Of a DNA stretch of 64,000 nt, positions 7,455-16,087 are shown one piece after another. The notes beneath the pieces were generated by a model, which saw nothing but the letters and a program-made list of their open reading frames with translations, was not told the DNA's origin and searched no databases. The position numbers and the translations under genes are program-made. Position 1 is the first letter of the stretch, and each line of letters starts with the position of its first letter. Location: assembly GCF_013778455.1 (NCBI RefSeq), contig NZ_JACEHE010000001.1, forward strand, positions 248,001 to 312,000, given 5' to 3'. This stretch comes from Streptomyces himalayensis subsp. himalayensis. GTDB taxonomy: Bacteria; Actinomycetota; Actinomycetes; Streptomycetales; Streptomycetaceae.

Positions 7455-8894
7455 ATGTCGGTAGGCGAAGAGGTCCGCGGGGAGCAGAGCAGGTCGCAGC
7501 AGAGTCTCGGCGCGGCGGCCGCGCGGAACCTGGCCACCACCACCAAGTCCGCGCCTCAGATGCAGGAGATCAGCTCACGCTGGCTGCTGCGCATGCTGCC
7601 GTGGGTGAATGTGCAGGGCGGTACGTACCGCGTGAACCGCCGCCTGAGCTATTCCGTCGGCGACGGCCGGGTGACGTTCGTGAAGACCGGTGACAGCGTG
7701 CAGGTCATCCCCGCCGAGCTCGGCGAACTGCCCGTCCTGCGGGCGTACGAGGACCAGGAGGGCCTCGCCGAGCTCGCCCGGCGCTGCCGGCAGCGGGAGT
7801 TCGCCCCGGGAGAGGTGCTCGCGTCGTTCGGCAGCCAGGCCGACGAAGTGTTCCTGCTGGCACACGGCAGGATCGAGAAGATCGGCACCGGCCCCTAGGG
7901 CGATGACGCCGTCCTCGGAGTCCTCGCCGACGGGGCGTACTTCGGGGAGCAGGCGCTCATCGACGCCGACGCGATGTGGGAGTACACCGCCCGCGCGGTG
8001 ACGGCCTGCACCGTGCTCACCCTGTCGCACCAGGACCTCGAGCAGGTCGCCGAGCGCACCGAGTCGTTGCGCGAGCACCTGCGGCGGCTCCGCTCGCTGC
8101 CGCGGCAGCGCACCAACAATCCCCCAGTGCCTTAAGAACCTGGGAGGTGCCCCCATGGAGAGGCGCCCATCGACCTCTCCGCCGGACATGTGGGCGAGGC
8201 GGTGCTGCCCGGCACGTATGTCGACTACGAGCCGGCGCCTCGGGAGTACGAACTGAGCGTCGCCCAGACCGTTCTGCGCATCCACACGCGCGTGGCCGAC
8301 CTCTACAACCAGCCGATGAACCAGACGGAACAGCAGTTGCGGCTCACCGTCGAGGCGCTGAAGGAGCGCCAGGAGCACGAGCTCGTCAACCACCGGGAGT
8401 TCGGGCTGCTGCACAACTGCGAGTACGACCAGCGGCTGCAGCCGCACGACGGCGTGCCCAGCCCGGACGACATGGACGAACTGCTCAGCCGCAGGCGCGG
8501 ATCCAAGCTGTTCCTCGCCCACCCGCGCGCGATCGCGGCGTTCGGCCGCGAGTGCAACAAGCGCGGCCTGGTGCCCGAGAGCATCGACATCGGCGGCAAC
8601 CGGATCCCCACCTGGCGCGGTGTGCCGATCTTCCCCTGCAACAAGATCCCGGTGACCGAGGCCAGGACCACCTCGATCATCTGCATGCGTACGGGAGAGG
8701 CCGAGCAGGGCGTCATCGGCCTGCACCAGCCGGGCATCCCGGACGAGATCGAGCCCAGCCTCTCCGTGCGGTTCATGGGCATCAGCGAGCAGGCGATCAT
8801 CTCCTACCTGGTCACGACGTACTACTCGGCGGCCGTGCTGGTGCCCGACGCCCTGGGGGTCCTGGAGAACGTGGAGATCGGCCGCTGGCGGTGA
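7455..8894 (+). pseudogene. eshB: Disrupted EshB-type family 2B encapsulin (cyclic-nucleotide-binding shell protein)
   Basis: One continuous frame encodes an EshA/EshB-like protein but is interrupted twice. The first part, from the ATG at 7455 behind GGGAGGG, gives the conserved N-arm ([18 protein letters not shown]) and the start of the cNMP-binding domain, ending at an in-frame TAG (7896-7898). The frame continues with the phosphate-binding motif (YFGEQALID) to a TAA at 8133-8135 that lies inside a short palindromic repeat. It then resumes in the same frame with the HK97-like shell domain ([16 protein letters not shown] ... [12 protein letters not shown]) to 8894. No frame is lost, so the damage is a nonsense change plus an insertion. 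Family 2B encapsulins form protein shells around cargo enzymes; EshA/EshB were described in Streptomyces hyphal growth and antibiotic regulation. The C-terminal part could start separately at the GTG at 8190, but that would be a partial shell protein. Confidence 0.85.
8120..8155. repeat. Short palindromic repeat (family A) inserted in eshB
   Basis: TCCCCCAG, a spacer containing CTTAAG, and CTGGGAGGTGCCCCC form the reverse of the element at 19007. It falls exactly where the encapsulin alignment, as I recall it, should run from RTN directly into (K/Y)GEA. It adds about 33 bases, preserves the frame and introduces a TAA stop. Confidence 0.8.
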
Positions 8895-9078
8895 CGTCCC
8901 GCGTCGGCAGGCCCTGTGTACGGGCTCCGGAGTGTGATCCGGCCGGTGTGCGGGTCCCGTCCATGCGTACGAACGTCATCGCCTAGGCTGCAACCGCCGT
9001 TGTGCAGAGGCGGGTTGAGGGTTGCTCCGATGGGCCGGAGTGACTCGCGTGGGGACGAGACGAAGGGCGGGCAGGGGC

Positions 9079-9720
9079 ATGGGCGTGGCGATCCGGAGGG
9101 CCGTCGAAAGCGACCGTGAGGCCGTCACCCGGCTGTTGGACGAGGCGTTCCAGGACGACCCGGTCAGCAGATGGGTCTTTCCCGACGCGGACCACCGCCG
9201 CCGCACCCACCACAAGCTGATGGGAGCCTTTCTCGACCTCGTGCTGAGCGAGGGGCGCGTGGACCTCACGGAGGACGGCCAGGCCGCCGCGCTGTGGCTC
9301 TCCGTGCCCGCCGGCGAACCCGGGGATCACGAGGGTGGCGTATCCGGGGATCACGAGGCCGAGGATGACGGTCCCGCGCAGATGCGGGAGGCCGTCGACC
9401 CGGACAACGAACGGGTCGAGCTGGTCGGCAGGCTGACCGGAGCCGTCCACCCGACCGGACGGGCCCACGAGTACTTGCTGCTGATAGCCGTGACGCCCGA
9501 GCGCCAGGGTGAAGGGCTCGGCACGGCGCTCATCGAGTCCGTGCTCGACCGCTGCGACCGCGAGGGGCTCCCCGCCTATCTGGAGGCGAGCAGCGCGCGC
9601 AGCCGCCGCCTGTACGAGCGGCTGGGCTTCGCCTTCACCGGGCGCCAGGTCGACCTGCCGGACGGCCCGCAGATGTGGCCGATGTGGCGCGAGCCGGGGA
9701 CGACGCCTGCGGTGAGCTGA
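9079..9720 (+). CDS. GNAT family N-acetyltransferase
   Basis: The 213-residue protein starts MGVAIRRAVESDREAV, the usual first strand and helix of GNAT enzymes. It contains the acetyl-CoA pyrophosphate loop PERQGEGLGTALIES (about residues 142-156) and the conserved C-terminal YLEASSARSRRLYERLGF (about 172-189). These enzymes transfer an acetyl group from acetyl-CoA to an amine; the substrate is unknown. I chose the ATG at 9079, preceded by a G-rich ribosome site, over an upstream GTG that adds non-conserved residues. An in-gene near-duplication (GDHEGGVSGDHEAED) suggests local slippage. It is followed by decayed genes. Confidence 0.85.
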   Translation: MGVAIRRAVESDREAVTRLLDEAFQDDPVSRWVFPDADHRRRTHHKLMGAFLDLVLSEGRVDLTEDGQAAALWLSVPAGEPGDHEGGVSGDHEAEDDGPAQMREAVDPDNERVELVGRLTGAVHPTGRAHEYLLLIAVTPERQGEGLGTALIESVLDRCDREGLPAYLEASSARSRRLYERLGFAFTGRQVDLPDGPQMWPMWREPGTTPAVS

Positions 9721-9871
9721 GGCGGTGCCCGTGGGCACTCCCGGCTCGCTGCTCACTGCGAGGAAGGTGAGCCCGCGCACCCTCGCGCGCCAGTACCTCC
9801 ACGGCGGCGTCCACGAGTGCCGCCCTCCGCGGTCTTCGCCGACGGTCGCCGGGTTGCTTCGACACCGTCAT
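9721..9871 (-). pseudogene. Remnant of a TetR regulator N-terminus
   Basis: From an ATG at 9871 the minus strand reads a typical TetR opening (RRAALVDAAVEVLAREGAR). It then shifts frame near 9780 into GLTFLAVSSEPGVPTGTAS, the rest of the helix-turn-helix. The ligand-binding domain is absent because the sequence runs into the GNAT gene. Two frames are needed and only about 50 residues remain, so this is a decayed, truncated gene. Confidence 0.6.
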
Positions 9872-9907
9872 TCAGGGCCGGGCCGGCTACGGCCTCGCTC
9901 TGGACGC

Positions 9908-10168
9908 CAAGATCACCAGCCCGTACGGGCACATGCGCGAGTACGTCGCCTCACCCACCCTCACCCGGTCGCCGCATCCGAGCGTGCAGATCGTGGCGGA
10001 CGACGTGGTGGGCAAGATCCATGAGCTGAATCGGGAGGACAGCGGGTTCGGCATCTTGCTGTGCGGGGGCGCGACCCTTGCGGGCTCGCCGTGGACGAGT
10101 TCGGCCTCGACTCGGTGCGGGTTTTCGACAACGGCGCACTCGTACGGACGTGCAGCAGAAAGCTGTGA
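9908..10168 (+). pseudogene. Remnant of a RibD/dihydrofolate-reductase-like protein
   Basis: The frame containing MREYVASPTLTRSP, VVGKIHELNRED and ILLCGGATLAG matches the C-terminal half of the DHFR/RibD-reductase fold. After LAG the homology continues one frame over as LAVDEFGLDSVRVF and DNGALVRTCSRKL, then a stop at 10168. The N-terminus and the section between the two blocks appear deleted. It lies divergent to the TetR remnant, suggesting that a regulator/reductase pair was lost together. Confidence 0.5.
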
Positions 10169-10214
10169 CTGCTTCCCGGGGGCCGGGCCGCGCGGACCGC
10201 CCTATGGTGGAGGC

Positions 10215-10691
10215 ATGGGCATCGAAGGGCGCCGGTCCGGCCGCCGCCCGCGGAGCGAGGAGTACGTCTGCCCCGTCTGCGGACAGCCCGTCGGCACGGT
10301 CATTCACAGGCGCAAGATTCTGGGCGCGTTCGTCCCCGTGTGGGGTCCGGGACCGTGCCGCAATCCCGACTGCTCGGCCTACGAGGAGCCAGTGGATGCG
10401 GCCCACGGCGCAGGGGCCCGGCGGTCGTACCGGGAGCACCCGCGAACGGCCTGGCCCCCAGCCACGGGCAGCATTACGGCCGTGGGCGCGCGCCCGGCAG
10501 CGGGCAGGGCGGCAGCGGAAGGCCGTAGTACGGACGCGGCGGGCCGTACAGAGGACCGGGGCCGGCCCGACATGGAGGGCCTGGACGACCAGGCCGGAGC
10601 CGCGGGCGGCGGCATGCGGGGTGGCCGTGTCGGCCCGCGCGGCGACCAGGACGTCCGGAAGGACAGTCCCCCGGACGGCCGACAGGGATAG
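10215..10691 (+). CDS. Small zinc-ribbon-like protein with long low-complexity tail
   Basis: The first 60 residues look real: MGIEGRRSG leads to EEYVCPVCGQPVG and VPVWGPGPCRNPDC, a CxxC plus CxxxxC arrangement suited to binding zinc. Streptomyces proteins of this type are short. The remaining 90 or so residues are Ala/Gly/Arg-rich and run into the 120-bp tandem duplication, so the original stop may have been lost. GGTGGAGG precedes the ATG at 10215. No specific function can be given. Confidence 0.5.
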   Translation: MGIEGRRSGRRPRSEEYVCPVCGQPVGTVIHRRKILGAFVPVWGPGPCRNPDCSAYEEPVDAAHGAGARRSYREHPRTAWPPATGSITAVGARPAAGRAAAEGRSTDAAGRTEDRGRPDMEGLDDQAGAAGGGMRGGRVGPRGDQDVRKDSPPDGRQG

Positions 10692-10891
10692 CCCCAGCCC
10701 CGCGCGCCCCCGCGGCGGGACGCGACGGCGGCGAGCAGGGCGCTGACCATCCCGGCGGCCACCTGCCAGGCCGTCCGCAAGGACAGTCCCCCGGACGGCC
10801 GACAGGGTTAGCCCCAGCCCCGCGCGCCCCCGCGGCGGGACGCGACGGCGGCGAGCAGGGCGCTGACCATCCCGGCGGCCACCTGCCAGGC
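10652..10891. repeat. 120-bp tandem duplication, two copies
   Basis: Bases 10652-10771 and 10772-10891 are identical except at two positions (10658/10778 and 10688/10808). The second difference makes a TAA on the minus strand in copy 2. A minus-strand frame from an ATG at 10909 (MAVSRSAWQVAAGM...) therefore stops after 33 codons in copy 2, and without that change would read on through copy 1. Whether that tiny hydrophobic frame is expressed is unknown. No other gene is evident between 10692 and 10952. Confidence 0.95.
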
Positions 10892-10964
10892 GCTCCTGGA
10901 GACGGCCATCCTGGAGACGCGATATCTGCTGGCCCGGGCAGCCCGGCTGCTCTAGCGTGCTGCC

Positions 10965-11306
10965 ATGCCCGAACTCGTGCACCTCACCGAACGCGCCCTG
11001 TGGGACGCCGCCCAGCGGACCGGCGCGTACGAAATCTCCACGCGCGGCCGCACGCTCGGCGAAGAGGGCTTCATCCACTGCTCGCTGCGCCACCAGCTCC
11101 CGAGTGTGGCTTCCTTCCTGTACGGGGCGTACACCGGCCCCGACGAACTCGTCCTCCTGGTCATCGACAGCGACCGCCTCACGGCACCCGTGCGCTACGA
11201 GGCCCCAGAGCCCGGCGCCGAGGAGTTTCCGCACATCTACGGCCCTGTCCCGGTGGACGCCGTCGTCAGGGTCGAGCCGTGGACGGCCGACGCGCAGGAC
11301 GCGTGA
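10965..11306 (+). CDS. DUF952 family protein
   Basis: The 113-residue protein shows the DUF952 pattern: HLTERALWDAAQRTG, GFIHCSLRHQLPSVA and FPHIYGPVPVDAVV. The family is small, cytosolic and structurally characterised but has no established function. A TAGCGT -10 box at 10953-10958 lies six bases before the ATG with no ribosome site, indicating a leaderless transcript. It is convergent with the VOC-domain gene. Confidence 0.88.
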   Translation: MPELVHLTERALWDAAQRTGAYEISTRGRTLGEEGFIHCSLRHQLPSVASFLYGAYTGPDELVLLVIDSDRLTAPVRYEAPEPGAEEFPHIYGPVPVDAVVRVEPWTADAQDA

Positions 11307-11334
11307 GGCCGCGGACCGCGCGTAGGCCGGGACC

Positions 11335-12093
11335 CTATCCGGGCAGGCCGCCGGTCTCCGGGGCACGCCCCGTCAGGCAGTAGATCCCGCCGGCCGGATC
11401 CCGCATCACGGTCCAGTGCGTGCCCTGGCCCACGAGCGTGGCACCGTTCTCCTCGTGCCAGGCGCGGGTCGCCTCGATGTCGGAGCAGGCGAGGTCGAGA
11501 TGCGCGGAGGCCGGCCGGTCGGAGCCGAGTCGCTGCAGCAGGATGCGGACGGGCAGTTCCGGGCCCGGTCTGACCACGTGGAACTCCGGCAGGGAGCCCG
11601 GGCGCGACTCCCATCCGGTGAGAGCGGCCCAGAACGCCACCTCGGCGTCGTACGCGCTCGGCGCCAGGTCGATGCACACCTGGTCGAGACGGCTGTACGA
11701 CCCGTCGGGACCGGCGACCACGGGCGGCCGCACGCGCTCGCCGTGGAACAGAACCGCGCAGAACAACTGACCGCCGGGAGACCGCAGCACCGCCCAGCCC
11801 TCGTGCTCGGCGACCACCGAGGCACCGAGGCGCACCGCGTCCTTCACCAGGCCCGCGACGTCCTCGACGACCAGATCGAGATGCGCACCGCCGGGCCCCT
11901 CATCGACCCCCTGCGCCTTCAGGCACGCGTCGGCGCCGTCCGCCAGGAGAGTCACGAACTCGTCGCGCTCACCGCGGAATTCGGACAGACGCGTGCCGGT
12001 GACGGCGGTCCAGAACGCACAGGCCGGGCCGAACCGCTCAGCGGGCCGGTCGATGAAGGCATAGGTCCAGCGGATCACTTGGCTGTTCGGCAT
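11335..12093 (-). CDS. Two-domain VOC (glyoxalase/bleomycin-resistance-like) protein
   Basis: The 252-residue protein contains two vicinal-oxygen-chelate units. The first runs from about residue 8 (WTYAFIDRPAE) with HLDLVVEDV near 71; the second begins near 134 with LDQVCIDL and includes AHLDLACSD near 197. Paired VOC domains in one chain make a complete metal-binding cavity. Members include dioxygenases, glyoxalases and antibiotic-binding proteins, and nothing here distinguishes them. It is probably cytosolic and monocistronic. Confidence 0.85.
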   Translation of the reverse strand: MPNSQVIRWTYAFIDRPAERFGPACAFWTAVTGTRLSEFRGERDEFVTLLADGADACLKAQGVDEGPGGAHLDLVVEDVAGLVKDAVRLGASVVAEHEGWAVLRSPGGQLFCAVLFHGERVRPPVVAGPDGSYSRLDQVCIDLAPSAYDAEVAFWAALTGWESRPGSLPEFHVVRPGPELPVRILLQRLGSDRPASAHLDLACSDIEATRAWHEENGATLVGQGTHWTVMRDPAGGIYCLTGRAPETGGLPG

Positions 12094-12350
12094 GGTTCCT
12101 CAACGTGTTCCGGCGCGGCGGCGTGAACGCCGACAGTACCCGGCTCCGCCGCGGTGCCGGGTGCCGTCCATGCGGATCCAGTTCGGCGCTCAGGGCGGTC
12201 AGGCGGTCGGCTCGGCGGGCAGCCAGGACCGGCAGCGCCATGGCGGGCGTGATGCCGCCGGATATCCGCGCGGCGATCGTCACGCTGCCCGGATCAGGCT
12301 TGTCCACAGGCGAGTTGCTGAGCGAGCGTCAAGCAGGTCAAGCTGCCCCC

Positions 12351-12518
12351 GAACACGCGTCCGCGTCCGCAGTCATCACGTTGCGGATCTACGCCGCCCT
12401 GTGGCCGGGCGAAGAAGACCGCACCCGGACCGTCATGGACGCCATGCTCGGCGGCCTGCGGACCGGGTGCGGGCAGAAAGACCAGGCGACCAAAGAAATC
12501 GCAGGTCAAGCAGCATGA
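12351..12518 (+). pseudogene. C-terminal remnant of a tyrosine recombinase (integrase)
   Basis: The frame reads EHASASAVITLRIYAALWPG followed by EEDRTRTVMDAML, ending at TGA 12518. This matches the last 50 residues of actinobacterial phage or plasmid integrases, where the H and Y (here RIYAALWP) are catalytic. The upstream Arg/His active-site region is not recognisable. The remnant stops eight bases before the sodN stop on the other strand and so lies in the sodN 3' untranslated region. The remainder of 12094-12350 shows no gene. Confidence 0.55.
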
Positions 12519-12525
12519 TCGAAGA

Positions 12526-12921
12526 TCAGGCCTTCTTGGTCTCCCAGAAGATCTTGTCGATCTGGGCGATGTAGTCGAGCGCCTTCTGCCCGGTGGCCGG
12601 GTCCGTCGACGCCTTGGCGGCCGAGAGGGCCTTCAGGGCGTCGTTGACCAGCTGGTGCAGCTCCGGGTACTTCTCGAAGTGCGGGGGCTTGAAGTAGTCG
12701 CTCCACAGCACCGAGACGTGGTGCTTGGCGAGCTCGGCGCGCTGCTCCTTGATGACGGTGGCGCGGGCCTGGAAATGCGGGTCGTCGTTGGCCGCCATCT
12801 TCTCCTGGACGGCCTTGACCGACTCCGCCTCGATGCGGGCCTGGGCCGGGTCGTACACACCGCAGGGCAGGTCGCAGTGCGCACTGGCCTTCAGCTTGGG
12901 GGCAAACAGGCGGGAAAGCAT
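12526..12921 (-). CDS. sodN: Nickel superoxide dismutase precursor
   Basis: The 131-residue protein is a full-length SodN. A 14-residue leader (MLSRLFAPKLKASA) is followed by HCDLPCGVYDPAQARIEAES, the mature N-terminus whose His1, Cys2 and Cys6 form the nickel hook. The leader must be removed to expose His1, probably by SodX, encoded divergently. The enzyme forms a cytosolic hexamer and converts superoxide to oxygen and peroxide. GGAAGGA precedes the ATG at 12921. In S. coelicolor the sodN 3' end yields a small RNA acting on sodF. Here the 3' region is occupied by an integrase remnant, so whether that RNA persists needs checking. Confidence 0.97.
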   Translation of the reverse strand: MLSRLFAPKLKASAHCDLPCGVYDPAQARIEAESVKAVQEKMAANDDPHFQARATVIKEQRAELAKHHVSVLWSDYFKPPHFEKYPELHQLVNDALKALSAAKASTDPATGQKALDYIAQIDKIFWETKKA

Positions 12922-13050
12922 GGATGCTGTCCTTCCTAAGGTGATCGTCTTCTCAGGTGGGACATTACTCCGTGGAAGACGGGTTTTCGCGAGTGCCCCC
13001 ATGGGCTTAGGACAAAAGTCCGGGGCCAGACTGGGACTGGTGAAGGATGG

Positions 13051-13090
13051 AACCGGAACGCAACCGGAACGTAGGCCGAGCGGAACCGGA
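13051..13090 (+). repeat. Tandem AACCGGAACG repeats upstream of sodX
   Basis: AACCGGAACG occurs at 13051-13060 and 13062-13071, and AACCGGA again at 13084, directly overlapping the sodX ribosome site. The remainder of the 178-bp sodN/sodX divergent region has no gene. These could be regulatory or only slippage products. Confidence 0.55.
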
Positions 13091-13099
13091 GGTTTTCTG

Positions 13100-13543
13100 A
13101 TGCCTGAGACGGCAGCGGAGGGGCGGGAGGCACGCGTGCCGTTCCAACTGATCGAGGTGGACGGGCCGTCGATGGTGCCCACACTCAACCCGGGGGACTG
13201 GATGCTGGTCCGGTACGGCGCCCGGGTCCGGCCGGGCGCCGTGGTGATCCTGCGGCACCCGTTCCAGCAGGACCTGCTGGTCGTCAAGCGCGTGGTCGAG
13301 CGCAGCGACGACGGCTGGTGGGTGCTCGGCGACAACCCGTACTCGCCGGGCGGGGACAGCACGGTCTATGGGGCCGTGCCCGACGAGCTCGTCCTCGCGA
13401 CGGTGCGGGCGCGCTTCCGGCCGCGCAGCCGGGACGAGGGCGAGGGTCAGCGGTCCGTCCCCGCGCTGATCTCGTGGGCTTTCTCCGCACTGCGGCCGGT
13501 GCTCTCGGACCGGTCCGCCTCCAAGCGCTTGCGGGCGCGGTAG
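13100..13543 (+). CDS. sodX: SodX, signal-peptidase-like maturation protease for nickel SOD
   Basis: The 147-residue protein has the S24/S26 peptidase core. Ser24 in DGPSMVPTLNPGDW is the nucleophile and Lys63 in LLVVKRVVER the general base, with the conserved box WWVLGDNPYSPGGDS following. It lacks a membrane anchor, unlike secretion signal peptidases, which fits a cytosolic protease trimming the SodN leader. GGAGGT precedes the ATG at 13100. It is divergent from sodN across 178 bp, and its last 97 bases overlap the convergent CGNR gene. Confidence 0.93.
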   Translation: MPETAAEGREARVPFQLIEVDGPSMVPTLNPGDWMLVRYGARVRPGAVVILRHPFQQDLLVVKRVVERSDDGWWVLGDNPYSPGGDSTVYGAVPDELVLATVRARFRPRSRDEGEGQRSVPALISWAFSALRPVLSDRSASKRLRAR

Positions 13544-14094
13544 GCCGCCACATTGGCCCGGGTCGCGCAGCGGTCCGAGCAGTACCGCCGTGAGCGGTTC
13601 GTGGACGTGTCGAGATAGGCGTTGCGGCACGGCGCTGCCTCGCACAGGCCGAGGCGGTCGACGCCGTACGACGTGAGGTGGAAGGCGAGCCCCATCGCGG
13701 CGATCGCCGCATAGCCGGCGGTCGCGTTGGACGGATGGTCCGCGAGGTGCATGTGCCACAGGGGGCGGCCGTCGTCGTCCCGGCCCCTCCTTTCATCAGA
13801 CGCAGTGTGCCCCGAGATCTGCGGGCTGACCGGGAACTCGAGCAGCAGCGAGTTCAGCAGGTCGACGGCCAGCGTCTCGTCGCCGCTGTCCGCCGCCTCG
13901 AAGACCGCCCGCAGCCGGGCCCGTACGGAGCGGAAGCGCGTCACATCGGCGTCCGTGGCGCGCCGGGCCGCGGACGCATTGACGCCGAAGAGGGCCCGGA
14001 CGGCCTCCACAGAGGTCAGCGAGTCCTTGTTGCGACCGGGCTCCTCGCTGTTGACCAGGCGCACGGCGTAGTCCGAGTAATAGGCGAGTTCCAC
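13447..14094 (-). CDS. CGNR zinc-finger domain protein (ABATE/DUF1470 family)
   Basis: The 215-residue protein begins MELAYYSDYAVRLVN, the usual start of the ABATE domain. It ends with the CGNR-type finger GLCEAAPCRNAYLDTS then RRYCSDRCATRANVAAYRARK, with four cysteines placed to bind zinc. Such proteins are predicted stress- or nucleic-acid-linked transcription regulators. A GTG start at 14094 is used. Its 3' end overlaps sodX on the opposite strand by 97 bases, so transcripts of the two genes are mutually antisense there. Confidence 0.88.
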   Translation of the reverse strand: MELAYYSDYAVRLVNSEEPGRNKDSLTSVEAVRALFGVNASAARRATDADVTRFRSVRARLRAVFEAADSGDETLAVDLLNSLLLEFPVSPQISGHTASDERRGRDDDGRPLWHMHLADHPSNATAGYAAIAAMGLAFHLTSYGVDRLGLCEAAPCRNAYLDTSTNRSRRYCSDRCATRANVAAYRARKRLEADRSESTGRSAEKAHEISAGTDR

Positions 14095-14225
14095 TTGAGT
14101 CCTTACGGGCGCGGTCTGTCTTCAGGCGGGCACGAGTAACGGCTGCGCACGATTCGAGGGTATTACGCCGGGGAGGGGCTCGGATGACGGAGACCACGGC
14201 CGGTGCCGACGCGGCAACCCCAGTT

Positions 14226-14253
14226 GAGGCGGTACGAAAATTCGTACCGCCTC
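14226..14253 (-). terminator. Hairpin upstream of the CGNR gene
   Basis: GAGGCGGTACG and CGTACCGCCTC arms enclose an A/T-rich loop. With the similar hairpin at 14291 it forms a tandem terminator pair downstream of the ABC transporter operon. Confidence 0.7.
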
Positions 14254-14290
14254 TTCTGCGTGAGTCGCTGCCGTAGCCCCCGATACGCGA

Positions 14291-14323
14291 AAGGGGCGGT
14301 ACGAGGATCCCGTACCGCCCCTT
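14291..14323 (-). terminator. Terminator of the ABC transporter operon
   Basis: A perfect 13-bp stem (AAGGGGCGGTACG with its complement) and a 7-base loop lie 14 bases after the ATPase stop codon. The stem shares GGCGGTACG with the second hairpin at 14226, suggesting duplication. Confidence 0.85.
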
Positions 14324-14336
14324 GTCGTACGTACCG

Positions 14337-15106
<770 letters not shown>

Positions 15107-15110
<4 letters not shown>

Positions 15111-16048
15111 GCCGTGACTCCCTTCGGGCGGCGCGCGGGCAGGACGGCGGCCTTGAGGCGCTGGAGCGGCGTCGGGGGCAGGGTACGGCTCGAACCGCGG
15201 GCGTAGTACCGCTCGATGTAGTACTGCCCGACGCTCAGGAGCGACGTCATGATCAGGTACCAGGCGGCGGCGAGGAAGTACATCTCCACCGTGGAGCCCG
15301 CGTTCTGACCGATGTCCTGGGCCGCCTTGAACAGGTCGAGGAACTGCACCGCCGAGACGAGCGAGGTCGTCTTCAGCATGTTGATGACCTCGTTGCCCGT
15401 CGGCGGCACGATCACGCGCATCGCCTGCGGGATCACGATCCGGCGCAGCGTCTTGGGGTGGCTCATGCCCAGCGCGTGCGAGGCCTCTGTCTGGCCCTCG
15501 TCCACGGAGAGCAGACCGGCGCGGCAGATCTCGGCCATGTACGCGGCCTCGTTGAGTCCCAGGCCGAGCAGCGCCGTCAACAGCGGCGTCATGAACGAGG
15601 ACCAGTAGTCCTTGTAGACAGGGCCGAGGTTGATGTACTCGAAGACCAGGCCGAGGTTGAACCAGACGAAGAGCTGGACCAGGACCGGCGTGCCGCGGAA
15701 GAACCAGATGTAGAACCACGCGATCGACGAGGTCACCGGGTTCTTCGACAGACGCATCACGGCGAGCAGGATGCCGCCCGCGATGCCGATCACCATGGAC
15801 AGCACGGTGAGCAGGAGGGTGTTCACGACGCCGTCGATGATGCGGTCGTCGAAGAAGTAGTCGGGGATCGCGCCCCAGTTGATCTTGCCTTGCGCGAAGG
15901 CGTAGACGATCGAGCCGAAGAGGGCGAGTGCGATGGCCGCGGACACGTAGCGCCCGAAGTGCCGGACCGGAATGGCCTTGATGGCCTCCGGCCCGGCAGG
16001 GGGTGTCGCGTCGGCGGGACCGTCCGTCTTGTTGACGTCAACAGTCAC
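15107..16048 (-). CDS. Polar amino-acid ABC transporter permease
   Basis: The 313-residue membrane protein has a first hydrophobic segment near residues 34-52. The binding-protein-dependent transport domain follows ([19 protein letters not shown] onward), with the EAA coupling loop [22 protein letters not shown] that docks the ATPase and the GTPVLVQLF helix typical of the HisM/GlnP group. A single permease probably forms a homodimer. The cytosolic tail is basic. It lies between the binding-protein and ATPase genes and overlaps the latter by four bases. Confidence 0.95.
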
Positions 16049-16087
16049 GGGTGGAGCCTTTCAGAGCCGAGTGGACCGGACCGGGGG

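Noticed and set aside
9951..11366. A long minus-strand frame of 471 codons spanning several genes
   Set aside because: It crosses the zinc-ribbon ORF, the 120-bp duplication and DUF952, and repeats only because the duplication does.
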